DNA of 64,000 bases, from assembly GCF_914767665.1 (NCBI RefSeq), contig NC_059507.1, positions 20,276,718-20,340,717 on the forward strand, written 5' to 3'. Under the pieces are notes generated by a model, which saw only the letters and a list, made by a program, of their open reading frames with translations, was not told the DNA's origin and did not search any database. The stretch's first letter is position 1. Each line of letters starts with the position of its first letter. This stretch comes from Harmonia axyridis (taxonomy: Eukaryota > Arthropoda > Insecta > Coleoptera > Coccinellidae). Positions 48,621 to 57,857 of the stretch are shown piece by piece. The position numbers and the translations under genes are program-made.

Positions 48621-48733
48621 CTTATTTCCGCTTTATATATTTATTTTCACAACATTACCATGCTCACCTGACGAAGTCATGTTATCATGACGAAACAATT
48701 GTTGTGAAAATAAATATATAAAGCGGAAATAAG
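48621..48733 (+). ncRNA. Hammerhead-ribozyme-like motif (1) with 34-bp stem
   Basis: 48621-48654 and 48700-48733 are perfect inverted repeats. Between them: TCAC (48664-48667), CTGACGA (48668-48674), an extra A, stem II GTCATG-TTAT-CATGAC (48676-48691), GAAA (48692-48695), then CAATTGTT and GTGA (48704-48707). TCAC pairs with GTGA right at the core, and the long repeat extends stem I across an internal loop, as in type I hammerheads; ACAATTGT could form stem III only in a dimer. The extra A between GA and stem II departs from the consensus. Hammerheads of this layout are known in Penelope-like retroelements. Confidence 0.5.
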
Positions 48734-49535
48734 CAAGATGATTCGCCGTTTTGGGTTTGTTTCCCTCCATTTACCGAAAAAAGAAATACACCATCTTTTG
48801 CTTCTTAACGCTTCGAGAACGAACAACTATTGTTGGCTTTGTTTCACATTGAAACACCCAAACTTCCGACTGGCCTTTTCTTTCTGGCTCGAATGCATAA
48901 ATCCACAACTCGTCACCCGTCACCTGTGATGATGTTGTATACCGCTTTGAATGAACCACAGTCGTATTTCGAAATCATTTTTTTTTAGCATCATTCAACA
49001 AATGTGGAATCCAACTTGCAGAGAGCTAGCGTACACACAAATGTTCGTGCAAAATATTATGTTTTCTAGTCAAACTAATGCTTAATCATCTCTCGATTTC
49101 CTGATATATCACATGACGATCTTCTCCAATTAGTTTTTGCACAGCATCAATATTTTCCGGCACATCAACGTATTTTAGACGACCTTCTTTAACTCCTTCC
49201 GTGAGCGAACTACGTCCACGTTTGAATCCGGTGTACCAGCGATATACAGTGGCTTTAAATGGTGCTTCATCGCTAAAAGTTGAATTCAGTTGATAGATGA
49301 ATTTTTATTAAGTTAGACAACGTCATAATTTCCATAGCTCGAAAATTTTCACGAGTTAAATCCATATTTTGGCAGAGATGAAATTTTCAATTTACTGTAA
49401 AGAACAAAAATTGTGCTTAACCCTCAAAACATTATGAGTACTCATAACACAAAAAATGTCAAATTTTATGATGTAAATATCAGATTTCACCTGGCAATAT
49501 CAGTGTTACCAATTCTCAATACATGAATAGTAGCC
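48734..49535 (-). pseudogene. Mariner transposase pseudogene (copy 2)
   Basis: A second copy of the 26.3-kb mariner, with MDLTRENFRAMEIM-type N-terminus, FKRGRSSLTEGV, a YQEIER segment, VTGDELWIYAFEPERKGQSEVWVF (first catalytic Asp kept) and KTGP-equivalent text deleted. About 120 bp are missing relative to copy 1, and the 3' part is cut at 48734 where the ribozyme-like sequence starts. Both copies agree up to AATAGTAGCC at about 49532, probably the element end. Confidence 0.85.
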
Positions 49536-49544
49536 GTCGTATAA

Positions 49545-50780
49545 TAGATATTATTGTGAACTAAGGATCAGAAATTAAGAGACAGCAAAAGTTGAATAGC
49601 CTACAGGCGGCAAATCTGTAAATCCGCCACTGACAACTATCGCAAAAAATAAATCAAATATTACGTGTTCCCAGCAATTCAATAAAATCGACGAGCAGTG
49701 TATCAATTCCCCCGAACACGACGGAAACTTCTATTTGTTTTTATTGTTAATCGTTGCCGACTTCCGATATGGCAAGGACTCGACTTGTATGGCCCGCTCC
49801 AATTTCATTAGACCTGGCCGACATGACGGATCGATGCGGTTAACGCCAATCAACTTTCCTTGTCAATTCTCGGCGTCGGAAAGCTCGGGACGCCGACGCT
49901 TCGGTTTGATCTGCCGTTAATTGCTATTGCGATCTCCCGATGCTTGGTCTGGAGAGGGGAAGTACTTCCTGTTTAAGCCAGCCTGAACAGACGGTTCAAT
50001 CTGCTTGGGAATGAATAACCTTGAAGGGAGGGGGAAAAGATGATTGACTGGTATTATAATATAGTCGTTTTCTTAGTAGTCCACCTCGGAATTTGGGATT
50101 ACCAGCTATAAACTTGTACAACCTTGTATTTTGACATTTTAAAAGTTGTGCCAAAACCTACATAATTATGATAAAGTGAAAGCGACTATCAAAATATAAG
50201 GTGGTAAAATCATTTCTGCTTGAAAAACAAGGCGTTAATAATCATAGTTAGAAGGTCAGGTATGCGCCGTTTTGTCCGGTAACTTGTTTCCATTTTGAAG
50301 GTTATATCAATATGCGTCTGTCATAAATGCCCTCGTCCCTATTGGCGAAAAAATGAGACAGTCGATTTAAGACTATTGTATCTTTGGAGGTTATCCCCTA
50401 AAGATACGTTTCTACTTTCTTAACGGTTCGTAAATCCGTTGAAGTAGCAGTGAGTGAGTTGTGGTGAGTAGAGGGTTGTAAATCCACTACAAACCCAGTA
50501 AAATTTAAAAATAATTTATTTACGTCGAAACTTGAACAAAAAATGTTGTTGAGAATTAAATGAGTATGGCTTTTATATTATTTGTGACGACACACAGTTT
50601 TCGTCATGGGCTGCCTTCCGGAGTTGCTGGAATCTGCAAAATTCGCATATTATTTGGCCTAGATATGGTATATTGAATGCATGAGGTCGATAACTGCTTC
50701 CTGGTAATTTTCAATGGAATTTGAATTCTTGATATTTAAATGCGATTTCTTCTGGATATTCCTTAATGTTTAATTCACAT
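49545..50780. other. Non-coding; GC-richer island at 49.7-50.0 kb
   Basis: No gene seen. 49700-50000 is GC-richer and non-repetitive (GTTGCCGACTTCCG, GGCGTCGGAAAGC) and is a candidate for conserved non-coding DNA. Confidence 0.4.
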
Positions 50781-50787
50781 TAAACAA

Positions 50788-51350
50788 CTATGTTGAAGCG
50801 AATTCTTCACCAGCAAAATTGTTTGCTATAGACAGGAACACATGGTTATCATTTGATGCCAGGTTCGAACTATAGAGTGGATGCATACGAAGCACCCAAT
50901 TAAGCTCCCGGACCTTTTGGCAAGTCACTTTAGTTGTGTGTGGCCAGGCGTTGTCCAGATGGAACACAATTTCTCTCCTATCGGCCAAAGCTGGCCGCTT
51001 CTGGGCGATTCCTTCCTTCAGATGGTCCAATTGTTGACAGTGCAGTTCCGAGTTAACAGTTGTACCATAGGGAAGCTGCTCGTAGTAGATAATTCCCTAC
51101 CAATACCACCAAGCGCACAGCAAAACCTCCCTGGTCGTCACTCCTTGGCGCTGGCTCGCATTGTTTCGAATAGGACCCTTTTTGATGAATGTTGTAGTGA
51201 GTGATTCACTATCGAGAGGATTGTTATTGAGTAGTTGGTTCTGCCAAATATTATGTTGAATTGTTCCCAAGTCCTGATATTCCATTGAGACACATTCAAA
51301 TTGATTTTTTGTAAAAGATGAGAACAGTGGATGCAATTATATGAAATCTT
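50788..51350 (-). pseudogene. Mariner transposase remnant (mellifera-like)
   Basis: Frames read GVTTREVLLCAWWYW, then YEQLPYGTTVNSELHCQQL in another frame, LDHLKEGIAQKRPALADRR, IVFHLDNAWPHTTKV (second Asp), VRELNWVLRMHPLYSSNLASNDNHVFLSI (third Asp block, SDYH reads NDNH). The MHPPYSPDLAPSDYHLF pattern and the KLRELGW block are typical of mellifera-type mariners. Frame disruptions are visible near 51100. Confidence 0.85.
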
Positions 51351-51469
51351 ATATACAAGCAGTATATCAGAAATGAGTCGTCTCGTTTCAAGGGATGTAA
51401 GAAATAATTTGGTTCGAATTTCTGCGTATTTGACAGATTCAGAGGTTATTCCCCATTTGTATCTTATTC

Positions 51470-52090
51470 ACTTGAAAAAAAGGTCTCTATATGTCTTTTG
51501 AGGATGCCTATCATTCTGAAAGCTCTCGATGATACATACTCTATGTGCTCTGCCAAACTCAAATCAGTATCCAGCAAGATTCCAAGATCTCTGTCTGTAC
51601 CGACCGACTTCAGTTGACTGTCTAATAGAACAACATTATTGAGTTGGTTCGAAGAATTTGCATAGTCTGGCACTTGTTTTCATTAATTTCCATTAAATTT
51701 CGAACCCACCATTCAATAACGTTGTCGATATGTCTTTGAAGTAGTAAGCAAACGTTCAGGGAATTTATAAACCAAAATAATTTCTGATCGTCTGCGAAAG
51801 TCACTAGATTTTATAACAGCTTTTATGTCGTTGATGAAGCTTAAAAATTAAAAAGACTTATAGGCGATCCTTGTAGAACTCCCGATCTCACTTCAATATC
51901 ATCGGGCAATATATCAGAAATCCTGACGAATTTTCTCAACCCATTCAAACGTTCCGAAATCAACTCGAGTAAGGGTGATCTAAAGCCTTCAGCCTAATGC
52001 TTTGAGCTTGGCAATGAATAGCCAATAGGGCAACCTATCAAAAGCTTTCGTGATGTCTGTATGGACTCCGTCGACCTCAGATTTCTCATT
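51470..52090 (-). pseudogene. Jockey-like reverse transcriptase fragment
   Basis: Frames read ITKAFDRLPYWLFIAKLKAL (first catalytic block, Asp altered or shifted), SPLLELISERLNGLRKFVRISD, DDIEVRSGVLQGSPISLF, then VTFADDQKLFWFINS (catalytic FADD kept), INENKCQTM and GILLDTDLSLAEHIEYVSSRAFRMIGILKRH. The FADD plus KxF block and the thumb fit jockey-type LINEs. At least three frame disruptions. Confidence 0.85.
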
Positions 52091-52099
52091 GAACGATTT

Positions 52100-54550
52100 C
52101 ATAGTGAAAACTATGAAACAGTTATTTGTAATAGGTCTACCAGCAATAAATGATTATGTATTTATCGATAATTAATAGATAAAACCATGCCATATAAGGT
52201 TTGGATAGATAAATACATATAATTATTAATTATAACATTATTATTTTTATTCCTGCAAATAAATTTATCATTGATGTATTTATTTATTTATTCATTTAAT
52301 ATCTTTTTACAATTAAATATGAATTCAACGATGTGGTGACCCACAGAAACAAAAAGAAGGGTTGAATGCCCATAAGAACAGTGGGATGATGTGAGGAGGC
52401 TGATTGGTGAGAGCTGGATAAACGTAGCACAGGATAGAGAGACATGGATGCGGTAGCAAGAGACAGGAGTGGAAGAATGTAGATTGGAAGAGAAAGGAAG
52501 AAATCAGTGGATAAACGACCCATATTGTTCAATGTCCATCCTTCAACTGAATATATGACGTTTCGGATGACAGTTCTGTTCTACATATGTCACTGGGATA
52601 AAGTGCAATCAGGATCACGATATGGATAACTCAGTATTTTAATATGTCACTCTTTCAGATTATATTACTCCTAATACGGTTTCCGATTTCTGGTGAACTA
52701 TCTTCTCTACGTCTAGGTCCATCGTGTCTATCTTTATATTCGTTACTTGCAAGCATTTGACTTCACCGGTTATATGTTGGATTGTTTCTGTATACATTCC
52801 ACCTGATGTGAGACAATAGTTCGACTCTTCAATGTCGACCTGAATCGTAATCATGTCTTTCATGTAGGGGCTTGTTCCCCATCGTTACTCTCTTGAATTT
52901 TTTATGGTTTTTATTATGAAAGTAATATGGAATTTTGCTTGCACAATGTTAGAAATCGCCATTTCACACCTGACTGCAAATTTTCATCTCTATTGAATTT
53001 GCATTTTCGAAATTAATAGGAAAACAACATTTTGACTGGCCATATTTACAGAACAGAGATATTACCCATTAACGACCCCAATCATTTGTCAAGGTCATCA
53101 AGGTATTTTTCAGTTGAGTAAAAATGATTGGAAAAAATTATACAGCTTATCTTCATTAACCTTGAAAATAAAGGCAAATCGAAAAATTCCTAATATGATA
53201 ACACTCACTTTACACAGACATCACGATCAAAAAATATTATAATATAATGGAATATGGTATGCAATGAAAATCATTTTATATTTCTTGAGAAGGATAATAT
53301 GGAAATTGAATAGTTTCTCGTATATTTTGCGATCCTTTGTGAAATCAGCCTTCTGATTGGAGAATTGAAGAGAAAAATGAAGCCTGAAGCATCCAGAAGC
53401 CGTTCCAAATACGAAATAAAATTCCAAAAATCCAGGTGAGTGCATGTGTTTTTTGCGTATTATGAGTGAGATTAAGCGACATCTGGATATAATAATAATA
53501 ATAATAATAATAATATTCATTTACCATTTCAATTTTAAATACATAATAGTCTTTCAGCTAATGATAAACAATATGTATGAGTACAATGCATAATGCGGCA
53601 CCTTTTATAGATATTGATGTTAATTCAATTTGTGGGTATCCTCTTCCTGATCGAATTAAATCTCATTCGGTATATTCAATTTTAACACATCAAGCATGAA
53701 ATGCGGCCCTTGAATTTTGGCGGCCTAGGAGACCGCCTACGGCACTGGCCTGAATTTCCAGACGATGAAAAAATCTCAGATCCTAAACTAGCGTCCACAA
53801 ATTCCAATCTTCCGGACCCCTATCCGCAAGGTAGGGAGCAAAAACTCCTTAGGAGGGCGCACCACCGTCAAGAAATGCGTAAAACTTATTTGTCTCACCC
53901 ATGTAGTTCTGGGGAGATAAGTGGAAATTTTATCTGAAAGCAAGATGTAGGAGATGGCCCATTATATCGTAACATCTCCTAAGTAGAGCTGAGAGGTTTC
54001 TGATGTAGGATCCCGATAATTCTGTGGACTGGAAGCTTTCATAGTTTTCGGCGAGGAAAGGTTCCACATAAAGTTGACGCCTGTGACCACCAGTCGGTCC
54101 TCCCGATATATCGATGAAATTTGGAGGTCGTCACGTGATGCTAGGGACACTGTCGTTGAACCTTTAGAAATGAATAATTTAGGTTTGGGATAAAAGGGTA
54201 TCAATACGGTCGTTTTGTTTATTATCTCTGATGGTGAGCCTTTTGAATTTTGTGGTTGTTATCTAGATTTTGTCTTTTTCTCTACCCTCTCATTCTTTAT
54301 TCATTTTGTTATTTAATTGTCTATGTGGAGACTCCGTTTATATACATTGTGTTCTATAAGCTTTATTGGCAGATGATAGCTGCATTCATTCTGAACATTT
54401 TTTTTGCTTCCTATGAACATAGGTCCAATTTCGTATTTGAAAAAATTTGAGAACATTATGTTTTTGTTTGAACTTTAAACAATGTATCAATCTTCCTCAA
54501 CAATAAAAAATTGTTTGAAATGTCCACCTTCGGCTTGAAAGCATTCCTTG
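52100..54550. other. Non-coding sequence; one weak ORF
   Basis: An ATA microsatellite lies at 53489-53514. A 67-codon minus-strand ORF at 52660-52863 (starts MKDMITIQVDIEE) has a protein-like, acidic composition but no recognised family. Nothing else is supportable. Confidence 0.35.
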
Positions 54551-54569
54551 CATTCACGAACTGAAGATT

Positions 54570-54960
54570 CAAATTAAGGTCTTTGGAAATCTCAAATTTG
54601 GGTCTTTTTTCATTTGTTTTGCTGCATCTTGATTAAGATCCGATGAACCTCTTGATTTTGATTTAACCAAGCAGCTACTTGTTTCCCACTGTATGGTTTT
54701 GCATCATCGTGATGATATCACATATTTACAACAATGTTGAGCTCTACACAATCATCGTTTTGTTTTCGAAAAATTAAGATCCGATGAACCTCTCGATTCT
54801 GATTTAACCAAGCAGCTACTTGTTTCCCCCTGTATGGTTGTGCATCATCGTGATGATATCACATATTTACAACAATGTTGAGCTCTAGACTAGCTAGCTC
54901 TAGCTCATCGTTTTGTTTCGAAAAATTTTTATACAAACCTGTTTTGAAACGATAATTTAT
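54570..54960 (-). pseudogene. Transposase fragment, tandemly duplicated
   Basis: A 141-bp unit (54635-54775) is repeated directly from 54776. On the minus strand it reads WYHHDDAKPYSGKQVAAWLNQNQEVHRIL, compatible with the block WFQQDGAPPHYxxQVRxWLN of DD41D-type mariners. The match is short. Confidence 0.4.
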
Positions 54961-54964
54961 AACA

Positions 54965-55610
54965 TCTACTGAGAACTTTTCATTTTACGCCATTTTTCAA
55001 TTTTCTCTCATAGTTTGAAAAAAGTTGAGTATGAGGTTGAGGGTTTCACACAATTAATTCTCCCAAAAATCGAGCCCAAAAATTACTTCTAGCTCAAAGA
55101 GATTTTGAAAAAATCTCTTTCCAGCATCACTTTGAAAAAGGAGGGGTACAAGTAGGCCTGATCGAATTCTAGATTTTTCTTAGTATTTATTAAAAAATGA
55201 AGTATTCTGATATTTTGCGACGTTCTCAGAGTGACGTCAACGATCTGAATGATTTCGTCACCAGGACAAAATAATAAAGCATTCTGTTCAGGACATGACC
55301 GCTCACAAAATGGTACACCAATGTAGGTACTGCTTGTTGATTCCCCACCTTCCCTTTGAAATCAATCATCGAGGTATTTAATACATTCGCTTCTTACTGA
55401 TGGGAATTTATTATCAAACAAAATAAACGTCAAATTTCAATATTTATAAAAATTATTAACAACAATTGGCGAATTAATTATTATTGCAAATATTAAAATT
55501 TGTGGAAATAATTTTGTTTTGTCATTCTATGATGAAGGTGTAACCATGAATCAGCTTCAAGCTGAACCTCAGAGTAATAATCATAGATGATAGATGGTGC
55601 ATAAGACATT
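54965..55610. other. Non-coding sequence
   Basis: No gene recognised. Confidence 0.45.
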
Positions 55611-55618
55611 TTCAGTAA

Positions 55619-55801
55619 AGGCATATTGTCACGGTGATAGTGATAGCAACTATCGTGATAGTACTATGGTACTCTCATGATAGTGCGACAGCACTCTCGC
55701 ACTATCACGATTGTAACTATCGAGTAGTTTATATGGTGATAGTGGCTGCGATAGTTACTATCACACTATCCTGATAGTACTATCACCGTGAAAATGAGCC
55801 T
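55619..55801. mobile_element. 183-bp MITE made of GATAGT/ACTATC motifs
   Basis: Ends AGGCATATTGTCACGGTGAT and, inverted, AGGCTCATTTTCACGGTGAT; flanked by TAA on both sides (55616-55618 and 55802-55804). The interior repeats GATAGT and its complement many times in both orientations. A 3-bp TAA target fits PIF/Harbinger-type transposons; that assignment is inference. Confidence 0.85.
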
Positions 55802-55924
55802 TAAGCAATTTTTTCCTCAAACTCGACATAAGAAGGAAATGGAAGCACATATCAGTGATACGATATTTCATTCAATTCGCGGGTTCTCTTATGTCCCATA
55901 GAGAACCAAAGTTTTATATTAACT

Positions 55925-56500
55925 CAAAACCAGATCCGGCCTGAGTAATTTTGATGCCTGATAGCCTGATGCATAGAATTTTTTGGCGCTCCTGCTCAAA
56001 AAGCATAATAATAACATGACCTTCCTCATAATCACCCTCAAAAATAAAAAACACCGGCTACGAAGTTTCAGTATAGCTTCGAAAACAATCTTCCACTGAA
56101 AACATTTGGCATTCAAGAATAACTTGGTTCTAATGCAAAATCATAGGAATGTTCCATCTTATATCGAATGTGTAAACCTCGCCTTACAAATAATTTTAAA
56201 GGGAAGGTAGTGTTGTTTTTCGTATTTGGGAAATACATAATGACGTTATCCTTCTTTCGATGAGGGTAATAGGTAATTCTGTTCATATTGGGCTGCCATG
56301 AGTGTATGTACAGGCGGCTTAGTGAAGGCTGTTTGGAGATTTTTGCTGAAGAGAATTTTGACAAACGCAGAGAAGGGGAACAGTCTTAACTTGTTTTAAA
56401 GAATAAAGTTGAAATATGAAAAGGCGGACAACAGAATGGGCCGAATTGTCGCCCCTCGAATAAAAGAGCCTGAAACGGTCGCTTTACTGCTCAAAATATA
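55925..56500 (+). repeat. Dispersed repeat B, longest copy
   Basis: Its 5' part matches 12655-12790 (plus) and its 3' part matches 27545-27930 (minus). No coding features. The class is unknown. Confidence 0.7.
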
Positions 56501-56509
56501 TTGAAGTTA

Positions 56510-57715
56510 ATACCTGAAAATATAATAAAACATTCAAACTTTGAAACAATCGATGACGGAAGGATAGTAAATAATGCTTAGGTGCCAAAGCTTGGATTTC
56601 AGCAAGTAGATACAAACTTACTTCTTATTATAAATTCCAAATATTGAAATTTTCATATTCAATCGGGAATCACTCAAATAAATATATTTCATTCAATTTA
56701 ATCTAAAGTCTTAATAATATAGTAAACGTGAGAATTTGACAATATATCACATTCCGATAACGTCGTCTAAGTATGTTTAGGGGACACGAAAAATTGAGTA
56801 CACGCCCTATATATGTTTCTTACTCTAGCTATATCTACTTGAGATAAATTACAGCTAGCACCTTCGAACCTTCCTTTAATTTTAAATACGATTGCCATAA
56901 CGTTTCTGAGAAAAATCGTCCCTATTGGTCATTGGAAAACGCACTTGCAGCTGAGTTCATACTAAACAATTACAGCATCCTGTAATTCATTCTGCAAACC
57001 GCCTCCGTTGGTTGAACGGAATAAAAGAATCGAGCTTTAAATATGATATTTCTCGACGGAGCCTTCGGAAAATTCCAACCTCATTAGGGGAATTACCGGC
57101 GAGGATACACAAAACGCCTTTTCTCGAGTAATTCTACACCCGACAGCTTAGAAAAGAGTGCGAAAAGAAAAAAACGGACCAAGACGGTTTCAGTTCCTCG
57201 AGGCTAGGAAAGAGAGATCCCTTTGAATTGTTTTAATTTACGGCATTTCGGATACTTTCGAAAGGATCTTCAGTACTGCTCTCGGGAGAAAATGAATAGT
57301 GGATAATGTATAAAATTTGTAAGAGCGGATTACAGGAAAAAAGCTTTTTATTCGAAGAAAAAACCTCAGCGTGAAATTGCGAATGGAAAACTGAGTGGGC
57401 GAATCACAAATTGGTATGCTGTTAATCCACTCGAATTAACCTTTCCTTAATAATTAAAAACCTTTCGGACTATACAGGGTGTATCGATAAGGATTTGCAT
57501 ACAAAATTACTATTGATACTCTTATAGCCTTAATAATTTCAACCTTGGGTAAAAACAACGCTGTCTGACTGTGTTAGTACCTTATAAATACAATTAAAAC
57601 AAGTTTTATACTTTCTATATTTTCACAACCAAGAATTGGATATCAATAATATGAAGATTACACTAAGTAACCGAGCAATTTAAAGCTCATCTTCAGACAC
57701 TGAAGGCTCTACAAG
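56510..57715. other. Non-coding; GC-richer island and ACAGGGTG end
   Basis: 57000-57260 is GC-richer and non-repetitive. ACAGGGTGTATCG lies at about 57475. On the minus strand near 57665-57697 CTGAAGA, T, GAGC, loop, GCTC occurs, like the hammerhead-like motifs but lacking GAAA. Confidence 0.4.
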
Positions 57716-57722
57716 TGCTACA

Positions 57723-57745
57723 TAATAATAATAATAATAATAATA
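57723..57745 (-). repeat. ATT microsatellite tail of the LINE
   Basis: Seven to eight ATT units (read on the minus strand) directly follow the 3' UTR of the LINE. A similar TTATTATTATTATC tail ends the decayed RT element at about 5.6 kb, so both probably belong to the same 3'-end type. Confidence 0.8.
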
Positions 57746-57857
57746 GCAATTTATTTCAAAAATTATCACAGTCTAGACAAAATTAATCACAGAATGAACA
57801 ATCTATCACAGAATGAGACAAAAAGAAACAGGTCAAGCGAGAAAAGAAAAAAAATTT

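Noticed and set aside
53701..53937. 78-codon ORF rich in Arg and Pro
   Set aside because: No motif and no support from neighbours.
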